From contig WHUZ01000009.1 of assembly GCA_015179045.1 (NCBI GenBank), positions 1,116,001-1,180,000 of the forward strand: a stretch of DNA of 64,000 bases, in the 5' to 3' direction. Both the position numbers and the translations under genes were made by a program. Shown one piece after another: positions 25,341-37,229 of this stretch (positions are counted from its first letter, which is position 1; each line of letters begins with the position of its first letter). The notes under the pieces were generated by a model, which ran no database searches, had not been told where the DNA came from, and worked only from the letters and a program-made list of their open reading frames with translations. The DNA is from Kalaharituber pfeilii. Lineage: Eukaryota > Ascomycota > Pezizomycetes > Pezizales > Pezizaceae.

Positions 25341-26024
25341 AATGAATACATAAAATATGACCCTTTGTTCTCACTATAGCAAGGTTTTCAGTATAGAAAA
25401 TTGTGGCAAATTAGTCATATAGTTCTTTGCGACTAATTCAGACTTACTAGGTGAGGCCGTCAGTTGCCGTCCTGATTAGGCAACGTTCCCTAGGAATGGG
25501 GGCCCTATGCGAAGTCAAATAAATGTTCCGGAGGCGTGACTGGCAGAGTGATGGTAATACTATATGTGCTGGTGGAGGGGGGGTGCGGTAGAGAGGAGGG
25601 TGTGGTAGAGAGCGGTGCGCGGTAAAGGAGCGGGGTTTAAGCTTTTTTTTCTTTTTTAACTTCTTCGAACTGACCTGCGCCTTGGTCGAAGTGGAAAGCT
25701 GTGGTCTCCAGTGATGGAGGTAACCAAAAGCGCCATGGAGAGGTGTAGAATTGAGGGCCCCGGTTCAATTCTGAGCTGGGGAAGAGGGTTGTCCAGCATC
25801 TCTCCGAGATGGACTGTAATGCTCCGGTTCCAGCAATGATCTCTTGGGAGTTAGAATTTACCGTAAAATCTCTTAGCAAGTCAGAAATTCTAATGATGAA
25901 CAATTGGGAGCTGGAACCGGGGTAACTTGTTTTTATTTTTCACATATTTGTTTTTTTTCCTAGCATTTTGACATTGCTTCTTCAAGTTGCTCTCAAAGTC
26001 TCAACTAATACATAATATATCTAT
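25341..26024. other. flank of the Helitron gene
   Basis: No gene. At 25825-25920 there is an imperfect hairpin (CCGGTTCCAGC against GCTGGAACCGG, with an inner TTAGAATTT/AAATTCTAA pairing). The 3' end of the Helitron (expected CTRR after a hairpin on the minus strand) should lie in or near this stretch, but I could not fix it. Confidence 0.4.
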
Positions 26025-29000
26025 CTATACATGAACTGCTATATCTATTGAATCTAACCTCCTCTCCTCCGCTATTCTTGCTGTGGTATTTTTTAGTATA
26101 GCAATACTTGAAAGACGATTAAATGGAACAGAACTTAAAAAGGCCAAATCCTGCAAACATTTGACTCGAGATAGTGCAACAAATGTTAAGCCCGACTGAT
26201 TTTCTTTTAAACCTAACTCTACTACCACTTTTGGCAATGTGAGTCCCTGAGACTTGTGAATAGTTAGGGCCCATGCCAAAACCAATGGAAATTGTTTTCT
26301 AGAACACGGATGTCCATTGTATTCAAAGCGGCTAGTGAAAGGAGCTATTGGTATTACTCGTGGATATGACTCCATAAATGGTGGACCTGAATAGTGATCT
26401 AATTCTACCAATAAGCAGATAGGAAGTGCTTGACGAGATTCATCAACACTATTTAAGACCAAACCACGAATAGTTCCCATAGCTCCATTCACAATACCAG
26501 CTTGTACCCAGAGGTTTTTTGTTACCATAACTCTAGCTCCAATAGCTAATAGTAACACAGGTGGTAAATCTCCAGCTGCTTCCGAGTTCAGTTTCTTTAT
26601 TGTCGATATAATAGCTCGTGGTGCTGAATGTATGGCTAGTGCACGGTATACTGGACAGTGCATAGAAAGTAAGTATTTGGCATTCTATGCCTTTACCTCC
26701 TTTCTCGTACACATAAGAGCTACAGCTCTATTAAATGTATGCCTGTCCGCTTCACTCATAATATCTAAAACACGAGCCTGAACAAATTGTTGCCAGTCAT
26801 GATGAGTCCATGCTCCATCTCTGGCTCGTAGAAGCATAGATCGAAAATGAATCTGATCCTTTCCTCTTTGACGCATACTGGTTTGAAGACGAATAAAGGT
26901 CGTAAATTGACGATATAGAAAGTAACCTCTATCTTGTAATAACAAGCTAGTAGGATTTCCCTTTCGTCTGGAATCTGGTTTAACGTACATCGGAAGATCT
27001 CCTACTGGAGGCAGCTGGGCAAAGTCTCCCATCAATATGATATGAACACCACCAAATATCACACCTTGACGGTCTGGGAATGCTATTCCAAGTCTTCGAT
27101 CAATCCGAGCTAGAAAAGCCTGTCCAATCATTGACATTTCATCAATAATGATAATTTTCGTATGTTGACATTTATTTTGAAGAGTAGTTGCAGCAGCTGG
27201 TGTAATATTATCATCGTTACCTGTTAGACTCATTTGTAAGGTCCCATGGATAGTAGATCCATTAACATTATGAGCTGCACATCCAGTATATGCTAGAACA
27301 GGTACTACCTCTTCGATTAGCCTTTCAGGTGGAAGAGTAAGTGAGATTGCATATCTTAAAGCATTAATAAGATAAGACTTTCCAGCTCCTGCTGTTCCAG
27401 CTACAATCATCAAAAGTTGAGAAGTAGTAGCATCATCCCGGTGGTTCCAATGGTTCATAATTTTGTCGAAGGCAATTCGCTGTTCTGTGTTGAGTGTTTG
27501 AGGTAATACCTCAGGAAGATTTATTGTAACTGGAGTAACTTGTTTTGTCTCCTGTATCCAGCTAGCACCATGTACCACATTTGTATATCCACCAAAGATA
27601 TTGAGATCACAATTTCAATCATAGTTGATATCTTCAGCTCGGTGACCCAGATAACTGATAGCAATATCCAGTTGATCTTGTTGATCATTAGTGAGTATAT
27701 TTTGACCGTGGGGACGTATGCCAGCTATATCCATCCAATCTTCTGTTTCTAATTCTTCCTCCTGTAGTTGATTGCCTTCCAGATCTGAGTCATGTCCATG
27801 ATCCAAATTGGCAACACCATGATAGCCACTTATTAGAGTACGGACTGTAGCTGGTAGCAAAGGAAGGAAAAATTGTAATCGTACACACCAGTCTATAGTA
27901 TCAAGATTATCACTGGCTAAATCTTCCTCAATACCCGTTATATATGCTAGAGTCCTAAAAGGAATATATTTGAGTAATGTTACATGACAAAATAGAATAT
28001 TTGTTGCATCCACTGGAGGGTCAGGAATTGTTCGAATAACTCGACTTTTTCGATTTCGATTTGATGTTGCTATCCATCTCTCATTACGATAAGTATATGA
28101 TTGAAGCAAATCATGAAGGCAGATATCTTCTAGCTCTGGGTCACGACCAATATATCTTTCTTAAATACCTTTTTTTATATCAGTACTTATATATCATTTT
28201 CAGGGTAAGAACTATTGAAAAATACTTTGTCCTGATATTACCTCTGCCCCATCTTCTAAATTTTGTAAAGCTTCAGGCTCTATTCTTAGAGGAACCAGTG
28301 TTGTATTTGTAAGATTAAGAGTAATCACTTTCCATGATGACTCTACTAAGCTTAACCCTTGCAGAAGATGGCAAGCTTCTTGAGCAGAAAAGTCTCGTTC
28401 AATAACAAAAGAGTAAAGCATCTTCTTAAACAGAAGTTGAGCAGGAGACTCATCTGTACATTTCGTAGCTGCTGTTCTCATAATAGACTGAAGATTTGTA
28501 GAAGCTGTTTCTGCTTTAGTTGCATACTTTGCAATGTAGTTCAAGACCGCCTCAATACTGAGAATAGGCTGGAAGTCTGTATTCGCTCTCCAGGCTTGTA
28601 AGTATAATGGATTATACTTATTTGTATCTATATCCTCCTCTGTTCTTTCTAAGTTCAAATACCACTTTCCATCTGCATTTTTACAGACTTCAGTTTTTGG
28701 ATGTGGTGTAGCAGGAAAATGAAAACGGCAGTGTAGTGTTGAGTTCTCTGCAGCCTGCCCTCTTTTTTTTCGCAAGCAATATGAACTACATATATGCTTT
28801 TGAACACGGTTTGATAAATAAGAAAGATCTAAAGCTAGGTCATTGGCTAAAGGAAGGTTGTGGCGGCACGGGTGTAGTGGTGCAGGATGTAAACCTTTAA
28901 CAGGAGTATCTGCGCGAACTCGACTCTGATCCCAATAGGTCTCTAGTGTTAGACGATCATCTAAATCATTCAGAGAGATAGATGTGAGTGTTGGTGCTCC

Positions 29001-31307
29001 TTCAATCCATAGAAACCCATGTAAATGTCCTGAACCTCTAAACTGCCACTCATATCGAAACCAGTAGTCATGAACTCGCATATTTGGGTAATGAAGAACT
29101 ATTTTTTTGAGAAATAGCTTAAATCTATAGACGAGAAATTCGCTAGCCAGCTGGGGATGAGTCTGTAAATTCTGGTTTCGACGGAGTACTGCTTCACGCT
29201 CCAGTAGAGTTAGCAGATCTAAAACTGGGCCTCCTCCAAGTCGTGCTCTCTTCTCCTCAATTAATCGATGTAAGTCCACCTAATGTATATCAGCAGCACT
29301 AAATGTGGCAAATGCATGTGGACATGCTGTACGGACTATTGAGGATAATTCTGATCGTTTATAGTTCCAGAATGGTGCCAGTCCTGGAATTGAGGAGGAA
29401 AAGCGGCAGATTCTTTGGCCTAATAGATGTAATGGGTTTTCAATCTCTTCTCGTAGTTGACCAACTGTAACATTTTCAAATTGACCTTTTCTCACAAAGA
29501 ATGTAGCTGTTGCTCCTAGTTGCCAGCGATATTTTGAATTTAGTTCAAAGAATATGAATCGCGGGTCTTCTGCAAATCTGCCATCTCGATATCGAATTAA
29601 GTGACAAAAGTAATCAGCTGGTGTTACTTTCTTCAAACGCTGGCCATTGTATATCAAATCCGCAGCTCCAGAAGGAAATAAGCATGGAAATGCTTTAGCA
29701 ATATAACCTTTTTCCCTAAACTCATTTATAGGATTCTGTTGTACTTGAGGGTAAATCACTGGAGGTACTAGTTGAGAAACAGGTCTTTGATTAAGAAATC
29801 GCTGTAAGGCTGAACGCTCATTAATAGTGATTTGACCTCTATGTACACCAGTCTCAACTTGGTCATTATCCTCATTATCCACAGGTCCAGTTTCTGTAGT
29901 AGTATCCCAGTCCTCATCTAAGATTAGCTCAAAGCGTTGCTGTGTTGACATATTTTCTAGATTGTTGACATAGGCATCCAAGCGAGAAACATCTTGCTGT
30001 ACATTTCGATACTATCGATTATGTTGACAAAGATATTGCATCCAAGCTCGAACACGGTGTACATTAATTTCAAAGTCTTTTAATGACTCAGCTTGTGGAG
30101 TACGGCCTCCCTCTCGTACTCGTAATATGACCATTGGAATCTCATGAGGTAGCCGTGGAATGATATGGAAATTCTCAGTTGGGTCTTGTGGAAAGTTAAT
30201 AACATGTACCTTTTAGATGTTAGTCTTTTCTTATAGTCAAGTAGATTAAATAAAATTGAAACAATACCTTTCCTCCCTTATATTGCCCATATCCACGGAC
30301 TTTATAGACACGAATAACTGGATGTACTAAAGCTAACATCATAGCCTCTATAGGTGAGGGTTTACCTACTGCAGATAGCTCTTGAGGTATCTCACCTGGA
30401 GACATGTCGTTTTGAGTACTGAACATATGGATTCCAGTCCATGTAGGAGATGATCTTTCATTATGACAACGCTCACAAATTGAAATACCATCTCTTACTC
30501 GTACTTTCAGAGCAATCCCTATTTCCTCACATATTGAGCATTCATTTAACTGAATATTTGATAAGCTGTTGGCAAAATTTTGTAGTGATCTATGTACTAC
30601 CTCAGACTGTATTTGTTGTAGCTGTTGATGTCTGAGAGATGGAGTTTGATTTTGTCCGGTAGGAGATAGAGATTGCTCTTGATGTCTAATAGAGTTAGAC
30701 TGTTCATCACTAGTGATAGACTGCTCATGATATCTGCCACGTCTGCCAGTAGCAGACCGCTCACGATATCTAATAGCAGTAGACTGCTTATAGGAGTTGA
30801 TAGAGATGGTCTGAGACTGCTCATAAGAGCTAGTAGAGGTGGTCTGATATTGCTCACAGAAGCTGATAGGAGCAGACTGATTCTGATCTCTAGTAGAGCT
30901 AAATTCCTTATGCTCTTTGAGTTGTCTAGAAGATGGTGTTGTAGATATTGACCGTCTTGGAGGTGATCGTACTGGAGACTGACTACGACAGCGAGTAGGT
31001 GATAAAGAAGCAGATCTTGGATAGGTAGCATAGTCCATATTCTGAAGTTCTGGAATAGTCCTAGCTACCTGCAACTGAGGAGTCTTATTACGTCTGCTTT
31101 CTAATTCTTGCTCTCGCTTTGCCTATGATAATACAAACTCTTTAGCTTCAGTTTCATAGAAATTTCATGATTCAAACTTACTGTTAAGGTTACAATACGT
31201 TTATTTCGGCAGGTATTGCAAGTCTTCATTCGACGGCCATCCTGGGTATAAGTCCAATATGCAGGATCATACTTTCGTAGGCAGCGGGAACAGGCAATAG
31301 GATCCAT
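26025..31307 (-). pseudogene. Helitron RepHel transposase, interrupted by four stops
   Basis: Rolling-circle Rep plus PIF1-like helicase of a Helitron. Start MDPIACSRCLRK at 31307. Introns are 31123-31181, 30210-30267 and 28160-28225 (59, 58, 66 nt). Order: a Cys-rich zinc finger and Ser/Gln-rich segment; a zinc finger CSICEE/CERC and the conserved block ending YGQYKGGK-VHVINFPQDP; the Helitron N domain; the HUH Rep motif GSGHLHGFLW and the Tyr motif NYIAKYATK; then a helicase with Walker A AGTAGAGKS, Walker B IIIDEMSM, GDFAQLPPVGD, and the C-terminal LTIHKSQG and FVALSRV. All segments lie in one frame, broken only by TAG 30012-30014, TAG 29280-29282 (where the family usually has Trp, before the DLHRL motif), TGA 27615-27617 and TAG 26685-26687. 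Element termini were not resolved. Family is certain; it is inactive. Confidence 0.93.
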
Positions 31308-32385
31308 TAGTCTAGGTATAGTTGTGAGGTTAAAAGTATGTTGACTAAGGGTAGAGAGTCGAGTCTGTATACGGGTTGGTTATGAGACTATGGGAGTTAT
31401 TGGCAATGTAGGATATTGAGCGGTATTGAGCTAGACTGCTGTTACAGGATGCCAAGAGCTAATCACGGGACTGCCATCACGGGACTGCATGCCAAGAAAC
31501 AGATGAGTCTCCCATGATGAATTAATGTACACTTCGTTCCCAATTTAAAGAATTGGCAACTACGTTGCCAACTAGTAATGGAAATAGCCACATTAAGAAA
31601 TCAATTCAAATGGGACGATGGTGGTAGTGATGATTAGGAATGGAAATAGAAATGTAAGGAGCAGTGATAGTGGGAGAAAAATATAATCAAAAGTAGATCA
31701 ATAGTATAGTGACTCGTAAAAGTCTTGAGGATTAGGCTTGCATGATACACTTGCCCCAATATTGCCCGATCCCCAAGACTTTTCACGGGTCACTGAAGAT
31801 TGACATCCGTGATCAGAGCTCTAACAGTCGAGATATCTACTAGCCAGCGGCGGCAATTGTTCCAGTAATATACCCGGAAGCAACAGACATTCACAACTTG
31901 GTTTAAACCAACCTCTAGTGCTTATGATAGAGACATAGTTGCTGTTTTCTGGGCTGCTCAAGAATCACTGGGCAGGAGGCAAGGCAGTAGCAGGGGGGTT
32001 TCTATGGATTTCATGAGCATCTTTTTATTATAGCAAGAACAATTTGTATATACATAAAAATAACTTCCTCTAGATATTTTTTTCATTACACTATTTGGTA
32101 TGATTTCATTATAGCAAGGTTTTCACTATAGCGAGGTTCAATATAGCAAGGTCTGACTGTATTGGGATAAGTGTGTCCTGCAATATGCAGATCGAGTCTG
32201 CATTTATCATCGGCTACATTTGGCAGAGATCTCTTTTGCCCCATACAGATTCAATCTGCTATATTGCATGATACACTTACCCCAATATTGCCCAATCCCC
32301 AAGAGTTTTTACGGGTCACTGTATTACTGTAGCCTATCGCCGCCCTTCTAGAACATATAATCAGGCTGCAGACTGAGATAAAATA
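31308..32385. other. non-coding, palindromic repeat fragments
   Basis: Upstream of the Helitron gene. It holds the small palindrome at 31708-31795 and a second half copy of it at 32260-32325. CTATAGCAAGG/CTATAGCGAGG motifs at 32100-32155 resemble the subterminal motifs of the Tc1/mariner element that follows. Nothing coding. Confidence 0.5.
31708..31795. repeat. 88-bp palindromic MITE (family M4)
   Basis: The left arm AGTGACTCGTAAAAGTCTTG is mirrored by the right arm CAAGACTTTTCACGGGTCACT. The centre TGATACACTTGCCCCAATAT recurs at about 32269-32296 followed by the same right arm (to 32325), so a second, partial copy lies 500 bp away. Confidence 0.6.
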
Positions 32386-32614
32386 CAGTTTTCCCTTGCT
32401 ATACCAGACCTCGCTGTACCAGAAACCTTGCTGTACCGGATGCTCTCAGGCTGCTACATCCCGTTCCCATACGGAGGTGTGGCAGAAAAGTAATTTCCAC
32501 CTTCCCTTTTTGGAATAGCGTAGCTTGGCGCATATGCACACGAAATATGCATTACTATGCATAACAAGCTGGTCAACCCCGCATTCAACCCCACATTATA
32601 GCTTAAGCACTCTT

Positions 32615-32785
32615 GTTCTCCAGCTCTCCTTCGCCAGCTCTCCTTCGCTGGCTCTCCTTCACCAGCTCTCCTTCGCTGGCTCTCCTTCACCAGCTCTCCT
32701 TTGCCAGCTCTCCTTCGCCGGCTCTCCTTCGCCGGCTCTCCTTCGCTGGCTCTCCGCCAGCTCTCCTTCGCCAGCTCTCGTTTTC
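32615..32785 (+). repeat. minisatellite upstream of the transposase
   Basis: About eleven units of 14-15 bp of the type CAGCTCTCCTTCGC, alternating between CCAGCTCTCC and CTGGCTCTCC versions. It is open in the transposase frame but is probably 5' UTR or promoter, because the conserved protein starts at 32880. Confidence 0.8.
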
Positions 32786-32879
32786 TAGCTGCATTCTCCT
32801 ACTGTGTTCTCCAACTCTTGTTCTCTATCTCTCATTCTTAAGCTCCTGTTTTTCAGTTTTCATTATTCAGCTTATTAAG

Positions 32880-35057
32880 ATGTTTGATATTGTAACTAGA
32901 GCTCAAGCAGTGATTTTGAAGGCAGTAGGAGAGTGTCTTGTTGAGATTCAGCGGCAAACTGGAATTACCTCTCGACAGGTTACCAATCTTTATAATAAAG
33001 CACTTGAACGAGGCTGGTATCCTGGAACCCCTCTCTCTTCATTTCATGTTATTGATACCCCACGCTCTGGAAGGCGTAAAAAAATTACACCTGAGGTGGA
33101 ACAAAAATTGATTGAGGCTATCAAGTATGATCGTTATGGTCGGGAAAAGTCAGTTCGTTCACTAGCTGTTCAATTTAATATATCTCGCTATAGCGCATGG
33201 AAGGTACTACGAAAACATGGATTCAGAAAAACCAAACCTACACGAAAGCCTGGCTTGACAAAAGAAATGAGAGAAGCACGTTATCAGTTTGCTTTACGAT
33301 ATCAGCATTGGACTCTTGAGGATTGGAAACGAGTGGTTTGGACAGATGAAACTTCAGTGGTATTAGGGCATAGAAGAGGAAGTTATAGGGTAAGTTGCTA
33401 CTATATTTATATCTAAGCAAAATAACTAACAAAATTCTTAAAGGTATGGAGACAGCCACATGAAGTCTGCATTAAATCCTGTGTTCGAGAGCGGTGGAAA
33501 GGATACTCTGAGTTCATGTTCTGGGGATGCTTCACATGTGACTTTAAAGGACCTTGTCATATCTGGAAACCAGAAACCAAAAAGGAAAAGCAACGGGCAG
33601 AAAAAGAAGTGAATCTGATTAATACTGCTATTGAGGAAGAGTGCAAGACACAGTGGGAACTCAATACTATGATGAGAAGAATGGGACTTCGGAATACAGG
33701 TAAGTGTGTGGAGATTTCTTCTACTCTTACAGCAGCCGTTTTGGCAGGCATTTTGCAGTCGATTTTTGCACCCGAGTTGGCAGCTGTTTTTTCACTCGAA
33801 TTTTGCACCCGAGTTGGCAGCTTTTTTTTTTGCACACGGGTTGGCAGCTGTTTGTGCACCCGGGTTGGCAGCTGTTTTTTCATTGGATTTTGCAGCTGTT
33901 TTGCACCCGGGCTTGCACCCGGGTTGGCAGCTTTTTTTTGCACGCGGGTTGGCAGCTGTTTTTTTCATTCGATTTTTGCAGCTGTTTTGCACCCGGGCTT
34001 GCACCCGGGTAGGCAGCTTTTTTGCACGCGGGTTGGCAGCTGTTTTTTCAGTCGAATTTTGCACCCGGTAATAGCTTCTACTAACTCTGCAGCTGCTTCT
34101 AGGTGGGAGAAAGCCAACCTGGAAATTTAATGTGAAGAACGGAGCTTTTTCTAGAGAGGAAAGCAAAGGTGGAGTTGATTGGTATAGATACTTAAACGAA
34201 ATTCTTCTTACCAAACTTCTTCCATTTGCTGAAGCTGCCAAATGCTTTATTCCAAATATTACTGTCATGGAAGATAAGGCTCCTTCTCATGCTTCCAAAC
34301 GTCAACGAGTTTACTTCGATGTCTCAGAAATTGAACGTTTCATTTGGCCTGGCAACTCTCCAGACTTGAATATGATTGAACCATGTTGGGCTTATATGAA
34401 TCAAGCAACAACTAAGAAGGGTCCTTTAACTTGCCGTCTTACTGCTGAAAAAGTGTGGCTTAAGGTATATTAGATACAATATAATGTTCAATACTATTAG
34501 TAGCTAATTTTGATATCTATACTAGGCTTGGAAGGATCTTGAACAATGGAGAATTCAATCATGGATTGAGCGAATTCCTCGTCATATTCAAGAAGTGATT
34601 AAACTTGAAGTAGGTAATGAATATAAGGAAGGGAGGACAGGAAAACGTCAATCTGATAAATTACGGAAGTCAGATATCAGAAAAAAAATCAAAAAAATTC
34701 GTCAAGTTTGCCAGCAAGCATATACTACCTTTAAGCAAATGACGAAAGATCTTCCAGAATCCTATATAGATTATTTTACTTCTCTTTTTACTGGTTCTCT
34801 CTGGGTAGATGTTGAAGAAGTTGAAGAAGTTGATGCTGATCAATGGAATGAAGATGAGTTAGAGCAGGAGCAGGAACAAGAGTCTGGTGAAGAGCAAAGG
34901 GAAGGACGGAAAGGAAAACGCAGATCCAGAAAAGGGAAAAAAAAAAAAAGGTACTAAAGAGGGAAGAGTAACTAAACGTGGAAGACCTCCAGGACCACCT
35001 AAATTCAATGTTCGTTTTCTTCCTATTAATGAGATTGTATATAAACACTCAAAATAA
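32880..35057 (+). pseudogene. Tc1/mariner DD34E transposase, frameshifted near the C-terminus
   Basis: Exons 32880-33389, 33444-33699, 34103-34464 and 34526 onward, all GT-AG. An N-terminal helix-turn-helix (TGITSRQVTNLYNKALERG, then SVRSLAVQFNISRYSAWKVL) is followed by the DDE domain: VWTDETS (first Asp), MEDKAPSHAS (second Asp) and SPDLNMIEPCW (Glu), with 34 residues between the last two. I chose Met 32880 (MFDIVTRAQ) over the upstream frame at 32613 because that part is translated minisatellite. The second intron (33700-34102, 403 nt) is unusually long because of tandem repeats. A run of 13 A at 34937-34949 shifts the frame and stops translation at 34957; one base fewer would continue to TAA 35055-35057 through a basic GRPPGPPK, AT-hook-like tail. 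It may still be partly functional, since the break lies after the catalytic domain. Confidence 0.88.
33760..34072 (+). repeat. tandem repeats inside the transposase intron
   Basis: Roughly ten degenerate units built from GTTGGCAGCTGTTTTT and TTTTGCACCCGGG, with some longer double units, all within intron 33700-34102. The splice sites at both ends are preserved, so the expansion does not touch the reading frame. Confidence 0.85.
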
Positions 35058-35815
35058 ATCTACTATATTTCACTGAATTCAAATCCTTCAATACAACTTA
35101 TAGTCAGCAGGTCAAACTCAAACTCATTGCGTCTGTCAATAAATATACTAACTGTATATAATATGCGTGCGCATGCGTCATATGCATCATATACCGCATA
35201 TGCACATATGCATTGTATTTTATGCATAATATGTGGCATATGCGCCAAGTTACGCTTTTCCGAAAACGGAAGGTGGAAATTACTTTTCTGCCACACCTCC
35301 GTACAACACCCTCTTGCTCACTTACTCCCCTATATCTCCATAGATATTCGCTATACCGGGTACGTTAATACTGATACGTCCAATCTTGGCTTTACATTCG
35401 CTTTGGACATGCTTACTAAACTTTACATTACATAATCAAGTTAGGTCGATCTACTTTCCAATTACAGTAAGTTATTTCAACTATGATAGCCATCCCTATT
35501 CTATTTCTGCCAAGCATTTCATTTTCTAACCGGGACCTGCTATACCGGACTAAATTTTACAGATCTAGTATAGCAATGGAAAACTGTAGTTATCTCCTCT
35601 GTGGGATCGCATATCGAACTGTTTCTAGTATTCAAAATAATTCTCTACCTTAAAGTTCATTATCGCTCAAATGGAGGTTAAATAAGGTAAACATGTTTGA
35701 ACTCTGAAAATTCTGTGTGGAGGCTGGGCCAGTTTGTGGTAAAGATGATTGAACTGAACAGGTAAATTCTAGAGTTCGACCTATCTTTAGCAGTTGAACA
35801 TGATATTATCATGTA

Positions 35816-35894
35816 CTAGCCAGTATATACGTATTCGGACAGGGGTACTAATGCACATTATACACTATGTCCGAATACATATCTTACTAGCTAG
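35816..35894. repeat. 79-bp palindromic MITE, family M1 (copy 2)
   Basis: CTAGCCAGTATATACGTATT at the left and the inverse of CTAGCTAGTAAGATATG at the right, flanked by TA (35814-35815, 35895-35896). It shares the TCGGACAGGGGTACTAA centre with copy 1. Confidence 0.83.
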
Positions 35895-36240
35895 TAATGA
35901 ATGTACTTGAAGTTGGGTTTTCTATATTAATGTATTTCTATGGAGGACAATCCCTGATTTTTTTTTATCTGGGCATCTATATCAAGATAAACTAGTGACT
36001 TCTACTATAATACTCTATATATAGCGATTCTGCTAATTCGCTACTTGGAGCACTTAGGTATGAGCAAATATCAGCCAGTGTTCGGGGTAATATCCGGTAC
36101 ATAAGAATGCAAGTGCACCGTAGTGCTTAGTGCAACCAGACTACGTAGTGCTTGCATTTAACAAAGTTAGATTCAAGTTAGTGTAGTCTGGTTTAGGGTA
36201 CTCGTGTTAACCAGACTAAAGTTAGTGTAGGTACATGAGT

Positions 36241-37220
36241 ACAGTCAGACCTTGCTATAACGAACCCCCACTGCTCTCGGCGATTTCCTTCTCCACCTAT
36301 TCTGCCCTTGCTATAACGAAATCCCACCAAATAAAGAAACGGAAAAAAATTTAGGGGAAGTTATTTCTGTCCAAATACAAATTGTTCTTGCTATAACGAA
36401 AATTGGCAAATGAAATCTATAGAAACCCCCAAGAAAAGCGGCATCGACACAGCCGTACGCCTTGAAGAAGAGACTTGACGATACGGAGGCCAGGAAGATC
36501 GCTTTAAGTGGCGCCCCGTCATCGTACACACCAACAGCATCGGCATCAGCCTCCACGCCCACTCCCCATCCCAGACCCACCCCGGAAACCAAGACCGCCC
36601 CCCCTCGACCCCAAAAAGCCAAATCCCCGGCCTGACCATCCATCCGCGATGCCGCCACCCCCAGACAGGGCATCGTAATACACGGAATAGCCCTGAGAAA
36701 GGATCTTGGGAAGGTTCGGAGATGGTTGGAAGAAGACAACAAAGACATGGGAAAGACAGCAGGGATAAGATGGCTAAGGAATAAGGAGACTTTGCAAGAG
36801 GAGGGCAAAAGACAAGCTCGGTGGTGGTCTACCTGGAGGAAGACAAGGAAATGGACAGGGTGAGACTCGGAGGAAGATGGCTAAGGGCTTGCCGATACGA
36901 GTGGGGCAGGTGAAGGAAAGACGTCCCCCGCATCGACCCACCCACAACACCAGAGAAGTCCGTGGGACCCACATGTACCTAGACGAGTAGAACCTTGCTA
37001 TACCGGACCTCGCTATACCGGAAACCTTGCTATACCGGATGGCCTCTAATAATTTGGAGAATCGTTTCCCATACAAATCACCCTTGCTATACCGGACGCG
37101 CTAACATCACCGGACCGGACAGAAATCCCTAGACAAGTACCCCCCTGTCTCCATACAAATAATATTTGCTATACCGGACGCGCTAATACTAATACATCTT
37201 AGACTACCCCACTTTACCAC
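36241..37220 (+). repeat. array of CTTGCTATAACG / CTTGCTATACCGG motifs around a LINE relic
   Basis: Three CTTGCTATAACGAA motifs at 36252, 36308 and 36389 stand before the LINE ORF1 relic. At least four TGCTATACCGGA motifs stand after it (36990-37180). Similar motifs occur inside the Tc1/mariner ends at 32396-32440 and 35530. The stretch 37065-37345 recurs inverted at about 61480-62060. Confidence 0.55.
36420..36913 (+). pseudogene. Tad-like LINE ORF1 (gag-like) relic
   Basis: Reads KPPRKAASTQPYALKKRL..., then a Pro/Thr-rich stretch, then GKTAGIRWLRNKETLQEEGK. After a frameshift within GGCAAAAG near 36810 it continues TSSVVVYLEEDKEMDRVRLG and GRWLRACRYEWGR, ending at TGA 36911-36913. The pattern of a short Trp-Leu motif, SSVVVYL and RVRLGGRWL is characteristic of ORF1 of fungal Tad-type LINEs, as I recall them. 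One further stop lies near 36631. It is a fragment with no reverse transcriptase. A matching SVVVYL...RWLKSVRYEPERGRE end occurs inside the retroposon at 44818-45323. Confidence 0.65.
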
Positions 37221-37229
37221 TTAGACTGG

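Larger units (their letters stand above)
32386..35586 (+). mobile_element. Tc1/mariner element, complete, TA-flanked
   Basis: 3201 bp. The terminal inverted repeats are CAGTTTTCCCTTGCTATACC (left) and the inverse of CAGTTTTCCATTGCTATAC (right), flanked by TA at 32384-32385 and 35587-35588. A second inverted pair of about 68 bp lies inside the ends (32470-32537 and its inverse ending at 35303, starting TACGGAGGTGTGGCAG). Several CTTGCTATACCGGA-like motifs repeat between TIR and gene and are probably transposase-binding sites. It carries one transposase gene with three introns. The structure is young and complete; the gene has one late frameshift. Confidence 0.9.

Noticed and set aside
32613..32879. 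Extended N-terminus of the Tc1 transposase
   Set aside because: It is translated minisatellite (Ser/Leu/Ala-rich repeats) upstream of the conserved start at 32880.
33516..34130. 204-aa and overlapping ORFs reading through the 33.7-34.1 kb repeats
   Set aside because: They translate intron tandem repeats; the splice sites and flanking transposase blocks show this part is removed.
36311..36808. 165-aa minus-strand ORF
   Set aside because: Antisense shadow of the LINE ORF1 relic.
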